Assembly (NCBI GenBank): GCA_015680685.1
Contig: MNCI01004089.1
Location: 211,538-266,617, forward strand
Reading direction: 5' to 3'
Origin: Gnetum montanum
Lineage: Eukaryota > Streptophyta > Gnetopsida > Gnetales > Gnetaceae
Length of the DNA stretch: 55,080 nt
Part shown: positions 21,840 to 33,477 of the stretch, in pieces
How the letters are laid out: every line of letters starts with the position of its first letter
How positions within the stretch are numbered: position 1 is the first letter of the stretch
Made by a program: the position numbers and the translations under genes
The notes under the pieces: model-generated
Told to the model about the DNA's origin: nothing
The model's database searches: none
Seen by the model: only the letters and a program-made list of their open reading frames with translations

Positions 21840-23690
21840 TCTCCTCTTCTAATAATTTTGATATGTATTCATGGTATACTAACTCAAGTGCATCTCATCA
21901 TTACACTCCACATGTTAATTAGTTTAGTAAGTATACATCTTCTGATGTTGAAATGGTAAGATTGGGAAATAATAGTTTGTAAAAATTTGTAGGTTATGGA
22001 AAAGTTAAGATTTAATGTAATTATGAAATAATTAAATTTATTTCTAATGTACATCATGTTTCAACACTCACTAAAAACCTTTTGTGTGTAAGTGAATTAG
22101 ATGATGTAGGATTAATTATTATCTTTGGAGGTAAAAAATGTTGAATACTACATGGTTCATCTCCTTTAGCATCAAGGATAAAAAAAAGGCAAGTTGTATA
22201 TATTAAAGGCTAAGACATTTAAATAAAAAATTAAGTGCATTTACCATTGTTAATTTGAATTTAGATATCAATTTGTAACATAAAAGAATGAGACATCTTG
22301 GTGAAAAGGGCTTAAGGAGCTTTATAAGCAAGGTAAATTTAAGCTTTTAAAATATTCATTAAATTTCTGCCATCATTATCTACATGGTAAATAGAGGCAT
22401 CATAATTTCCAAAAAAATACTACTAAATCACTTTAGATATGAGAACTAATACATAGTGATGTATGTAAACTAATTAAAAATATTAAAACAAGTTCTCTTG
22501 AAAGTACTATGTATTATGTTTCTTTTATTGATGATTATTATAGAAAGAGCTAGATTTATTTATTAAGACATAAATTTGAGATTTTTGGAAATTTAAAGAA
22601 TTCAAAATTCTTGTTGAAAATTATTTTGAGAAGAAAATCAAAATTCTTAGAATTGACAATGGCTGTGAATGTTCTTTAATGAATTTAATGTTTGTTGTAA
22701 AGAATAAGGTATTCAAAGAAAAAAAAGACTTCCATAAACTCCTAAATAAAATGGCATAGCAGAGTGCTTCAATTGAACATTGATAGAACATGTTAGATGT
22801 ATGCTTAGTGAATCTAGTCTTAACAAGTGTTTCTAACGTGAGGAAATAATGACTACTTATTATCTTTATTAATAGATCTCCTTCATCAACACTTGATAGA
22901 AAAATTATAGAGGAAAATTAAAGTGGTAAATATATTAATTTAAATTATTTGAATTTTTTTGGTTGTAAAGCCTATGTACATATTCCAAAATCTAATAAGT
23001 CCAAATTAGAATTTAAGTCTATCAAATGTATATTTCTTGACTATGGACATGGTGTCAAAGCTTACAAGTTGTAAAACTTAGAAATTAAAAGGTTCATTTA
23101 TAGTCAAGATGTCATCTTTAGAGAAAAATATAAATATATGAAGAAGAAATTTTTAAATGTTGAAACTTCTTCAAATGATGTAACTTCTAAGTAAATACCT
23201 ATTGAAATTAATAATGAAATTCAAAAGGATCATTCATCCTTAGCTTGGAATATTACCCCTAGCAAACAAGATGATGATAATATGGAAGACGATGAGAAAT
23301 TACATGAAGAGGGAGAAAATAGTTTAAGTGAATAACAAAGTGAAGATAAGACATTAAGACATTCAAAATGAATAAGAAAATTACCTTCACATCTAGATGA
23401 CTATGTGTTGTTCATTGAAAATAATAAACCATCAATATATTATGACACATGTTCATCTATGCAAAATACAGAGTAAAAAAAAGCAATGGATGTTGAAATG
23501 TCATCAATTTACAAAAATAAAACTTGGGAATTAGTTGGGATTCTATCATATAAAAAACCCAATGGAAATAAATGGGTGTACATAGTAAACTCTAGAGATC
23601 AATTCAAAGTATGACTTGTAACTAAAGGATTGTCTCAAGAAAAGGGAGTTGATCATGATGAAATCTTCTCTCTAGTAGTAAATAAATATC
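21840..23690 (+). pseudogene. Protease, integrase and RT start of copia element 2
   Basis: Protease remnant: SWYTNSSASHH at about 21,870 (copia WxxDSGASxH). Integrase: LIHSDVCKLIK, then YYVSFIDDYYRKS around 22,445-22,555. RT start: EMSSIYKNKTWELV, then NGNKWVYIVN, LVTKGLSQEKGVDHDEIFS and SIRYVRIFGI, ending about 23,715. The central RT with the YVDD box is absent from the window. Confidence 0.75.
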
Positions 23691-23715
23691 TATAAGATAT
23701 GTTAGAATTTTTGGT

Positions 23716-24163
23716 ATTATGTCCTTTTGGAAAACTCTAATTATCATGTTAGTGTTTCTCAATTCCTTAGGATCTTTTACAAGGAAATCTATTATTATAG
23801 TTGATAGTAATATTAATATTATGAAAACATAAGATCATAGCTCTCTTTGTAATGATAACTACTCCTTGTAATTATAGGTAGTTCTGAGTATCATAAGTCT
23901 TATTGATTTGGTTATTTATGAATTCTCTTATAATAAACATAGTTATGTTGTGCTAATTCCATTACTTGGTACTTGTTCCTTATTCTGATAATTTATAACA
24001 TCATCCTTGGACTTGTTGTATGTTAGGGTTCTGCCTTGCTAAAAACTTCTTGTAATTTGGTGTTTTCATTTCTAGTAGTGTATCTCTTTTTCATTTGTAT
24101 TTACTTCTTCATTTCAAGATTATAATATACTTACAATTATAGTTCATAACTCAATATATTATG
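23716..24163. repeat. Dispersed repeat inside copia 2, left part
   Basis: AT-rich sequence between the broken RT and the nested element. From about 23,828 to 24,080 it resembles 49,343-49,640 (shared AATTTATAACATCATC, GACTTGTT and CTTGTAATTTGGTGTTTT-like text). It continues beyond the nested element at 30,355. I cannot name the element; a solo LTR or fragment is possible. Confidence 0.45.
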
Positions 24164-25316
24164 TGTTGGCCTTTTTGTATTTCAAAACCTTAAGGAAAAC
24201 GGAGAACAAAGAACATTTGTTGTGGATGATGTATTAACATGATATGAACAAGAACTCTACATAAAGACTAAGGACTCAAGGAAAATGAGATCTATAATGA
24301 GTTAACAAGGTGAAGATCTTATGTGCCAACATGATAACATGAATGAGTATGGACTAAAACCAAAGACTACAAACCAAATGAAGATGCTCCAAGGATTAGG
24401 AAGAAGCTAAATTAACAAGAGAAAGCCTCAAAAACCTGAGTTAAAAGAGTTGAGGAGACATCTCCAAGAAACAATAGACATCTCTACAAAAAAGATATAA
24501 ATCACAAGTAGACATCTCTAAAAAAAATAGTAGATGTCTCCATCTGAAAGTAGACATCTCCCTAGAGACATCCTACTTTAGAATGAGACATCTCTTCAAA
24601 ATTTAGGTAGATCTTAGGTAGACATCCCAACTTTGAAGGAGACATCCATACTAGCTATTGGGTAGTCGTTGCACAAATTCTAAGGCATTTTTGAAAACTT
24701 TGAAGCTATAAGAAGACATCAAATTCTTTGGAATTGAGCAACTATTTTTCACATTAAAGTAATCATTGTCATATCTATGTTCTTGTACTCTTGTCCTTCA
24801 TTTTCACATCATTTTCTTGGTTGTATGTTCATTGTATGTTGAATTGAGCTTCAATGATAAGAACTTGTAATTGTAGTTACATTCTTTCCTTGTATCTTTT
24901 CTTTTTCTTATTATCTTACAAGGTTGATGTGGTTCTTGTGAGAAGGCATCTGTATTAAGCTTGTCAAGATCCTGTGGGATTCAGTGGATTTCTAACACCA
25001 AAATACTTTGGAGTGGAACTCAATTTTGTAAAGGTTGTGGGATCTTGAAATTGAATTCTAAGCTTGTTGAGACCTTGCAAGGTTAAGTGGTTTCACAGTG
25101 GTGAAACACTTTGGTGTAGAGCTTAGTGCCTGTACAAGGTGTGGTGTCCTTCAAATCACATTTGATAGAGAAACAAGTCTAGAGTTATGCACGGATTCTA
25201 GCCTATGAGTGTGGAAGTATCCAAGTTGGGGAACCACAAAAAATCTTGTGTTGTGTGGTAAGTAAGATTTTAATTGGGAACTTATTCATCCCTCCCTTCT
25301 AAGTTCTTGATCCTCA
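24164..25316 (+). mobile_element. 5' LTR of the gag-only copia
   Basis: TGTTGGCC...GATCCTCA, 1,153 bp. Its U3 carries an array of GACATCTC-like motifs (24,445-24,655). It ends in the copia-type pyrimidine tail (TTCATCCCTCCC) and is followed two bases later by the primer site. Confidence 0.85.
24445..24655. promoter_or_regulatory. Array of decayed GACGTC (C-box) palindromes in U3
   Basis: About nine copies of AGACATCTC or its complement AGATGTCTC spaced about 15-35 bp apart. The matching first site in the 3' LTR (29,434) is still AGACGTCTCC with an intact GACGTC palindrome. CA and TG at the centre are the two deamination products of a central CpG, so the ancestral unit was probably GAGACGTCTC. 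GACGTC is a known plant bZIP (C-box) target. Function here is inferred. Confidence 0.55.
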
Positions 25317-25318
25317 AG

Positions 25319-25330
25319 TGATATCAGAGC
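25319..25330 (+). other. Primer-binding site of the gag-only copia
   Basis: TGATATCAGAGC, one base from the plant copia tRNA-Met site TGGTATCAGAGC, two bases after the LTR. Confidence 0.8.
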
Positions 25331-25372
25331 CTAGTACTCTTATGTTCAGCTTCACTTTTCAAGAGTGAACTA

Positions 25373-26390
25373 TGGAGGGAACATCCTACACAAATCCACC
25401 AATGTTCGACAAACTTGATTTTACTTATTGAAAGGCAAGGATGCAAGGCTTCCTTAAGTCAATGGAGTTTGAGGCATGGAAGTCCATCCTTGAAGGCTAC
25501 ACATCTCCTGTCAATAGTGCAATGAAGGCCACCAAGCCAAAGAGCCAATGGAAATTAGAAGAAAAAGATAAGTTTATGTATGATTCCAAAGCAAAAAATT
25601 ACTTATATTGTGAATTAAATCAGTTTGAATTTAATAGAATAGCTAGATGAAAACTGCTAAGGAAATTTGGGAAACCTTAGAAGCTACATATGATGGTACG
25701 TCCATAGTTAAAGAATATAAACGTTTGGTCTTGTAAATTGAGTATGACAAACTCAAAATAAGAGAGGGTGAAAAGATAAAGGATTATTTTTCTAGGGTAA
25801 ATGATCTAGTTGTTGCAATTAGGGGTATAGGCAAGGACTTTCTTGAAAGTGATGTAATAATAAAAATGATTAGAACACTCCAACTAGAATTTAGACCTAA
25901 CATTACAACTATGGAAGATATTAGAGATTTTTTTGTTCTAAAATTTGAAGAGCTCCAAATTGCTCTTATTTCTTATGAAATGAATCTCATAAGTGAAGAG
26001 ACACTAAAAGAAAAGCCCATTGCCTTAAAATTGGCATTCAAAGAAAAGGAAGTTGCTAAGTAATATTTGAGTAGCAAAGAGGACAAAGCTCTTCTTTCAA
26101 GAAGAGTTCAATGGCTTCTTACAAGAAAGGGAAGAAGTCTCAATCAATTAGGCCCCAACCAATTCAACTCTTAAGGTAATAATTTTTCAAATTCTAATTT
26201 TAAAGCTTTTTCAATAGAATGTTGGATATGTGGACGTAGAGGACATGTGGCCTCTGAATGCCCTAGAAATGATAGGGTGCAACAAAAAGAAAGGACTGAT
26301 GTGGGTATGAAAAAGACTAACTTCTACACTAGCTGGGATGATGGTAAGCAAAGTGAAGAAGAAGCCGATAACCCCACAAAAGATTCTTAG
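25373..26390 (+). pseudogene. gag of the non-autonomous copia
   Basis: The ATG at 25,373 starts MEGTSYTNPPMFDKLDFTY. The text continues with KAKNYLYCELNQFEFNRIAR, then AKEIWETLEATYDG, IEYDKLKIREGEKIKDYFSR and IIKMIRTLQLEFRPNITTME, a typical copia Gag (UBN2-type) fold. The zinc knuckle CWICGRRGHVASECP (about 26,219-26,263) has all four CCHC ligands. Only a few stops interrupt it (after DFTY, after NRIAR, VL then stop, after KEVAK), each one substitution from CAA, CGA, CAG or similar codons. Gag would package the element's RNA. Confidence 0.85.
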
Positions 26391-26395
26391 CTCAT

Positions 26396-27075
26396 TTGCA
26401 TGGCCTTACAAATGAAAATTCATTACAAATTACTGATGAACCAAAAGGTAAGTATGATGAAAGATATAGTGAATTATATGAAGAAATTCTTATCCTACAT
26501 TATCTACTTAAGAAGGTAAAGAAAAATATGAATAGAAATTTTTTTGAAATTCATACCTTATCTTTTAAATTAAAAGGAGAAATATCAAATTTAAAGGCTA
26601 AGATTCAACTACTAACCCCATTAGCTAAAGAGAAATGCAAGGATTCTCAAGAAGAAGGGGTCCATGAAAATTAGCCTAGGAGTGAAGATTTGGAAGAAAC
26701 CCCACAAAAGGATATGAGATCTAGCTCAAGTGTAATCAAGTTTGATAACCCTATTCTTGAATAGAACACTTTATTTGCTTGTAAAATTTGTGGAATTAAA
26801 CAAGATTTTGGTTATCCACATGTTCGACAAAATAGCATTGATTCTTGGTCTTGTCAAAAGGAACCTAGTAAGTGTGTCTTGTAGGGTGTAGCAACTTGGA
26901 ATAAGAATGAGCTAAAAGTTGGAAAAATCTCTAGAAAAATGGATGACCATAGATTCTTCTATCCTAAAGAACATGAACAAGAAACACTACCATATATCAG
27001 TGATGAAATAAATGAAAGAAAATTAAAAGATAAGGAGATACTCCATGATAGAGGATCTCATCTAAAAATTCTTTA
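26396..27075 (+). pseudogene. Coiled-coil C-terminal extension of the gag-only copia
   Basis: After the zinc knuckle the coding text continues with YDERYSELYEEILILHYLLK and FKLKGEISNLKAKIQLL, a charged helix likely to form a coiled coil. A Cys-containing part follows (FACKICGIKQDFGYPH), then YISDEINERKLKDKEIL, ending with stops near 27,075. In complete copia relatives the protease (DSGxS) would follow; it is absent here. Confidence 0.6.
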
Positions 27076-29120
27076 ATTTTCTCTCACCTCAATAAGCAAG
27101 TAAGGTAAGTTATGGTAAGTTTCTATTTCCTTTCTTGCTATTTAAAACATGTATTAGTTTTTTAATGTTTTTTTAAGTGAAAAATCTCTTTAATCCATAT
27201 AAAAAGAAAACAAACTAGTATGGCTATCTCTTGTGCTATCTTTTGAACTATTCAGTTCCTTGCATATCCTTAAAACATTTATTTTTAAAGGTAGATCTTA
27301 ATCTAAGAATCTAGAATGGATTTGCATCCTTGTTTATCATAAGATGCCACTAATTTGAACCAAGTTCCATAGGAAAGTGATAAGGAAAGGGACAACTGAA
27401 TTATCAAGAAATATAAATTTTTTCTAATATGTGCTTACTAATTTTTTTATCTAATATTTTTATAAGTCTTGTTGAATTACACAATTTTTTTAATAAGCAA
27501 GATAATAAAGAAATTATCTTTAGGGAAAAAATTCTAAAATGAAGGGGCTTTCTTGTTAACTATCCAAGAAGATATTGACTACAATAAGCATTAAAAATAT
27601 TTGCACCTTCTTCTTTGAAGGATATCACTAATGTGAGACCTTAGTCTCCACACTTGATCCTAGAATTTCTATGTACCATGAAGATCCTAAAAGGCTCAAG
27701 GGAAGAATACCAATCTCTCTACATCAAATTCATTATGACCAATGAGACTAGAAAGAAATATAAGCATGCATGCAAGGGGACCCTATACCTCTTATAGGTC
27801 ACTGATGTAGGGGGAGTATTTTGAGACTTTTACCACCAAACACTAAAGCAACAAGACATCCCACTCCAACACCCACTGTTGAAAATGAGAAAGAAGAGGA
27901 CTATTCATTTTAGAGTATGAAAAAGCATCCAAGGTAAAAGTATGAGTTAATTTTAGTCAAGATATCTTTTGGATATTTCTCCTTATGATATATTTCTTAA
28001 TGCTGGTATTTAAACTTGACATGACTATATATAAATTTCTTTATGGAAATCTTGTTAAGGATATGTTCATTTGCTCTTGAGATATTTTGCATGATAAGTT
28101 GTGTTGTTTTGACCCTTCCTATGAGCATTAATCTAATCCTTGAAAGCTAGATATATATGTATTTGCTCTGTTGACATGAAATTACTAAGTCTTTATTGAT
28201 GCCTCAAAAGGAGTAGAATATTAGGTGAATTATCAAATCATGTGACACTTGTTTATTTGTTACTAATGGCTTATTCAGACAAGTTACATGACTCTCAATG
28301 CTTAAACTTTAGACTTCCACCTTTGGTTTTAAATTTTATAAAACATTAATTGAAAGGCTTGGCTTAGTTATGTTTGAATTAGTTGTGGCTCATTAATTTT
28401 AACTTTGTGAACAAACAAGGGATAGTTCTTAAATGGAATTTGGTTTGTTAACCCTATGAAAAAATGTTATGAAATGTGCTCTACTTAGCTGATTTCGTAA
28501 ATGTTTGTATCTTTATGATAGTATTGCACACTATGAATATTTCTTCTTAGAGCACTTAAGACCTCTATTGCTAATATGAACTAAAGAAATAAGTACTCAC
28601 ACTTTCATTATGAAAGCTTCTTATGAAGTTATGTAAATGAATGGATAATATACCTTAAACTTCCCCAAGTTACATGTGATCCATATGGACATCTTAGAAA
28701 TTACTTTATCTGTCAACCTAGAGACTGATCTAAAAATTCCTTATGAGTTAAGTATGTATGTACTTGTTCATATGAAATTTCATGTTTATGGAAATATATT
28801 TATAAACTCTAATAAGTTCATACTTGGATGAAGATTATGCATTCTTTCGATCTATCTTGTTGCTAGGCTCCACTCCTTTTTGATGATGTCCAAAAAGGGG
28901 GAGAATTTGAAATTTGATATCATTTATGATTATGATGTGGTTATAATGTGAATAAGATATATAGATCAAACTGATTTTTTTATTATGGATATCATTTTTT
29001 ATTGTGATGTGATGATGTGAAATGACTTAATGAATTATGAGTTGAGTACTGTAGTAAGGATGTATCATCTTTAGCTCAATTGATTTCTGGACCTACTAAC
29101 CCATTTTCTTAAGTTTTGGA
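27076..29120 (+). other. Long pol-less internal stretch of the gag-only copia
   Basis: About 2 kb of AT-rich sequence where autonomous relatives would have pol. One segment at about 27,610-27,810 may once have been coding (EEYQSLYIKFIMTNETRKKY) but I recognise no domain. No RT, integrase or RNase H motif appears in any frame. Confidence 0.6.
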
Positions 29121-29124
29121 CATT

Positions 29125-29141
29125 GCCAAAAAGGGGAATAT
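29125..29141 (+). other. Polypurine tract of the gag-only copia
   Basis: CCAAAAAGGGGAATAT directly before the 3' LTR. A similar AAAAAGGGGGAGAA tract lies upstream at about 28,892. Confidence 0.75.
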
Positions 29142-30349
29142 TGTTGACCTTTTGGTATGTAAAAACCTTAAGAAAAATGGAGAACAAAGAATGTTTGTTA
29201 TGGATGATGTGTTTACAAGACATGAACAAGAACTCCACATAAGGACTAAGGACTCAAGGAAAATGAGATCTACAATAAGTTGACAAAGTGAAGATCTTAT
29301 GAGCCAACATGAGAACATGAACAAGCATGGATTGAAACCAAAGAATACAACCCAAATGAAGATGCTCCAAGGATTGGGAAGAAGCTAAATTAATGAGAGA
29401 AAGCCTTAGGAACTAGAGTTCAAAGAGTTGAGAAGACGTCTCCAAGAAATAGTAGATGTCTCTACAAAAAAGAAAAAAATCACAGGTTGATGTCTCTTAA
29501 AAAATAGTAAATGTCTCCATTTAAAAGTAGATGTCTTCCTAGAGACGACCCACTTCAAAATAAGACATCTCTCCAAAATTGAGGCAGATCTTAGGTAGAC
29601 ATCCCAACTTCGAAGGAGATGTCTACACTAGCCATTTGGTAGCCATTACATGAATTTTGAGGCATTTTCAAGAACTCTGAAGCTATAAGAAGACATCAAA
29701 TTCTTAGGAATTGAGAAAGTGTTATTCACATCAAAGCAATCATTATCATATCTATGCTCTTGTACTCTTGTTCTTCATTGTCACATCATTTACTTGGTTG
29801 TATGTTAATTGTACATTGAATTGAGCTTCAACGACAAGAACTTGTAATTGTAGTTACATTCTTTCCTTGTATCTTTTCTTTTTCTTGCTGACCTATAGGG
29901 TTAATGTGCTTCTTGCAAGAAGGAATTCATATTAAGCTTGTCAAGATCCTATGGGATTAAGTGGTTTTGCAATGCCAAAACACTCTAAAGCGAAGCTCAA
30001 TTTTGTAAAGGTTGTGGGATCCTTAAAACCACATTTGAGCTTGTTGGGAACTTGTGGGATTGAGTGGTTTCACAACAACAAAACACTCCAGTGTGAAGCT
30101 CAATTTTTCTACAGGCTGTGGTGCCCTTTAAACCACATTTAATAGAGAAATAAAGTCCGGAGGTGTGCATGGATTCTACCCTCTAAGTATGGAAGTACCC
30201 AAGTTGGGGAACCATGTAAAATTTTGTGTGTTGTGATAGGTATGATTTTAATTGGAAACTTATTCACCCTGCACCACCACCGACCACACCCACAAGGCCG
30301 GCCTCCCCCCCCCCCCCCCCCCCCCAACCATCTAAGTTCTTGATCCTCA
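29142..30349 (+). mobile_element. 3' LTR of the gag-only copia
   Basis: 1,208 bp, matching the 5' LTR from TGTTGACC to GATCCTCA. It is 55 bp longer, mainly because of a GC-rich insert with a 21-base C run (about 30,270-30,325) that replaces the pyrimidine tail of the other LTR. Confidence 0.85.
30305..30325. repeat. Homopolymer of 21 C
   Basis: Follows a GC-rich piece (CACCACCACCGACCACACCC, then AAGGCCGGCCT) that is absent from the sister LTR. It may be slippage at the pyrimidine tail or a sequencing or assembly error. Confidence 0.8.
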
Positions 30350-30354
30350 TTATG

Positions 30355-30850
30355 AACTCTCATGTTCTAGCTTCATAGCTATATTTCCATACTTAAATTT
30401 GTTGAGCGTCTTTTGTTTTAGCTTTACTTGACTTTACAAAAAACTTCTTCATAAGTTTTCTCTTTTCTTTTCTTTACCATGGTAACCTTCTAGGTGGTCT
30501 TTTCTTCCTCTTTAGAAAATTGAAACAAATTATGAATGGCTCATCTTGGATCTTCTCTTCCTATATAGGAAATTGGATCCTATGCTATAGGAACTACTCT
30601 TATTCTGTACAAAATCTACTTTTTCTCTTTGAGTCACTTCTTTAACCTTTTGGTTCTAGTTCTTAGTTTCTTGTAATGGCTTCTATGCTTTATAATATCT
30701 TCTAGCATTTGAAATTCTACATTTTACAATCTAAAACCATACTAGTTTTAAAATTTATGAGTTGTAAAAGAGCCACTTCTTATAGTCTACATATGTTGAA
30801 AATATCTTAAAGTAATTTAATATGTAAGGTTGTAAACTTCTAACTACACC
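30355..30850. repeat. Dispersed repeat inside copia 2, right part
   Basis: Continues the sequence broken by the gag-only copia (left part 23,716-24,163). AT-rich, with no coding content read. Confidence 0.35.
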
Positions 30851-31560
30851 TTGTGAAACTAGTATCAAACTTTCACTTGAATAATGTCCAAAGATAAAAT
30901 AAGAAAAAAAAACTCATGGTTAAAGTTCCATATGCTAGTATTGTCAGTAATTGTATGTATGTAATGGTCTCTACTAGACCTAATATTTCTTACATTGTTG
31001 AAAAACTTAGCAAGTGTATATCTAAACCAAGAAAAAAAACATTAGGTTGTGGTAAAGCAAGTCTTCTGATATCTTCATGGTACTACAAATCATGGGATCT
31101 ATTATAAAAATGATTCTTTATGGCTTTGTTAATGGAGATTGGGGTAGTGATCTTGATCATAGAAAATCTACTAATGGATATGTATTTAATCTCTCTAGTG
31201 GTGTTGCTTTATGGAAAAGTCAAAAAATAATCGTGTGTTTCTTAATCTGCCATTGAAGTTGAATATGCTACTACTAACTTTGTAGGTAGAGAGGCTAGAT
31301 GGCTTCAAAGGCTAATAGCTAAACTTGGCATCACTCAAACTCCGATAAATATTAGCTATGATAGTCAAAGCACTATTAGCATATTCAAAAATCTAACTAT
31401 TCATGCTTGAAACAAACACATTGGAATATAGTATCACTATATATAGAAGGAAATTAAAAAGCAAAGGATTCTTTTGAATAAGGTATCTATTGAAACAAAT
31501 CCTGCAAACATACTTACAAAGTCAACACATGTTGAAAATTTTTTCTAGTGCTAATCAACA
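30851..31560 (+). pseudogene. RT end and RNase H of copia element 2
   Basis: Reads ETSIKLSLE, a stop, then CPKIK, followed by VPYASIVSNCMYVMVSTRPN and ISYIVEKLSKCIS. RNase H continues with SAIEVEYATTNFVGREARWL, then ISYDSQSTISIFKNLTIHA, KHIGI and NPANILTKST, the standard C-terminal landmarks of copia pol (E in SAIExEY, D in YDSQS). Several stops are present. Confidence 0.85.
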
Positions 31561-31638
31561 TTTCATTTTCTTCAAACATAATTTCCTAAAATAGTCTCAA
31601 TTGTTCTTCAAAGTAGCTTTACCTTTAAGAGGAATAAT

Positions 31639-32076
31639 TGAAAGGTGGTTGAAGGTAAATTTGCCTTAATTTTCGCACTATGATTTTCTCCATCATTTAT
31701 TCTACCATGGTTTTATTTTCTATTTTTAATTTAATCAACCATCCAATCCATAATTCCTTTATTAGCTTTACTAACTCATTTGCCAAAAATAAACATCTAT
31801 ATCACTTTTATTTCAAGTTTATTTTTTATAACCCCATAGTAATATAAAAGGAGCTTAAAGGGAGCATCCTTAGTGGAATAACTTCCAATGCATAAGCTTG
31901 AAAGTAATCTCTTGCAAATTGTAAATTCTCCCTAAGCTTCAATTTTTTGAAAGTATGTTGTTGCTAATGATCTAGAAATTGATTTTTTGTTGGGGGTTTT
32001 TCCCATAGTAATTTTGCAATCTTCTTCATTTTATGAAAAATTCAATAGTTTTTTGTGTGAGGGATTGGGAATAATG
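31639..32076 (+). mobile_element. 3' LTR of copia element 2
   Basis: Begins TGAAAGGTGG after the purine-rich AAGAGGAATAAT and ends AATAATG; the following AGACA pairs with AGATA before the 5' LTR. The TATA-like AATATAAAAGGAGC lies at about 31,850, parallel to the 5' copy. Confidence 0.75.
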
Positions 32077-32081
32077 AGACA

Positions 32082-33472
32082 TCCCTTGGGATTGCATTAT
32101 GTAAGGTATTTAGACTTGCATGTGTGTTAACCCTCAAATAAAAGTTCATGTGATAATCATGTTCTTTAGCAATGTGACGATGTACACCTAGTGGAGATAA
32201 GAATAGCAAGACCATTATTATTAATGTACATTTGTTGTTTTACTTCACTAATCTTTAGGCCACAAATATGTTCAAAAATTTTTATGCTTTCATCTTTGAG
32301 TAAACTATAATATATGGTTATATAGTTGTACCTTTCTCTAGTCAAAGATAATTTAGTCCATTCACATGTCTATTATCTTCTTAGTTATCTTGTGAATTTA
32401 TGGCAATAATGTTATGACATCTTCCTTTTGATTCTTATTTTATTTATAAAGATTTTTTTATGAATGATATGCTTTGGCTTTCAATATTTAAATCATGACC
32501 ATAGCCTCTTTTGATTTTCTAGTTAATCAAGGATTAGATTAGACTTTAGACTTTCTTCATAAGTTATAGGTTCTAATCTTCAATGATAAATTATAACTTA
32601 AGTTTTGGTAAAATTTATTATTGGCTATTATCCTTTAACTTCTTTTAAGCTTATGCACAAAGCTAAATTAATATGTTTTAATTTTGGAAAAATGATTCAT
32701 AAACTCTTTCTAAAAATTCACAAGCTTCCACACTAAAGGACTACGCATTTTAATGTGAAAGTTTGTTAAATTTGAACAAGGTCATCTATGCTAGGAAGTC
32801 CCCTTGTAATGACATGGTAAATAATCTCCTCTTTATAGAATATACAAACTCTCACTAGGAGCAAAATCTAATAAGAGAATTAGGATGATAAACGGAAGGA
32901 TTAATGCTTAAATCAAGTAATACAAAAAGTTTCAAAATACAATCTATGCTCTCCCTTGTCAATTTAGGATGGTTATTCTAAGATATTACATTATCCAAAA
33001 GACATGGCTAAAATGGAATCATTGAGTTTAGATTTTAGTTTCAGTTCATCTTCTACAAGAATAAATTAATAATCATGAACTATGTATTTCCTCCAGGTCC
33101 GCTACTATGAAAGTATTAATTAATAGCTTTTACACAATCTAAGCAAGAGGCATCGAATATAATCAACATTGAAACAAAAGCATAGAAGGCAACAGCTAAT
33201 GTTAGAGAAAAAGCTAAGACAGACAATTTTCTAAGTTCGATAAATCACTGATTTAATGATTAGTCTCTCCATCAGAAATTCTGGTTACCTAAGTTGAATC
33301 AGCACTATTTTTATAATAAACCTTGTTTTTAGAAATAAATCAATAGATGTGGGTATCATTTTTGTGAATTTTAAATATAACTTGGGTAGAGTTGTCAACT
33401 CATTGTGATTCTTGAAACATGGGAATTAGACATATTTCCCAACTATTTAAATACTGAAGGTAGGCCTAGAGA
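32082..33472. other. AT-rich spacer with no recognised feature
   Basis: Between copia 2 and the chromovirus. I read no convincing protein remnant on either strand. Confidence 0.45.
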
Positions 33473-33477
33473 CCCTT

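Larger units (their letters stand above)
24164..30349 (+). mobile_element. Complete non-autonomous, gag-only copia-type element
   Basis: 6,186 bp: 5' LTR 24,164-25,316, internal region 25,317-29,141, 3' LTR 29,142-30,349. It is flanked by TTATG at 24,159-24,163 and again at 30,350-30,354, an exact 5-bp target duplication. The internal region has a primer site, gag with an intact CCHC knuckle and a coiled coil, and a polypurine tract. I could read no protease, integrase, RT or RNase H. It fits the class of LTR elements that keep only gag (TR-GAG) and must use enzymes from a relative. LTR starts differ at roughly one base in eight over the first 118 bases, so the insertion is old. Confidence 0.85.

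Noticed and set aside
30355-30400. Apparent similarity of sequence after the 3' LTR to the leader after the 5' LTR of the gag-only copia
   Set aside because: The exact TTATG duplication sets the element end at 30,349; the short likeness beyond is chance.
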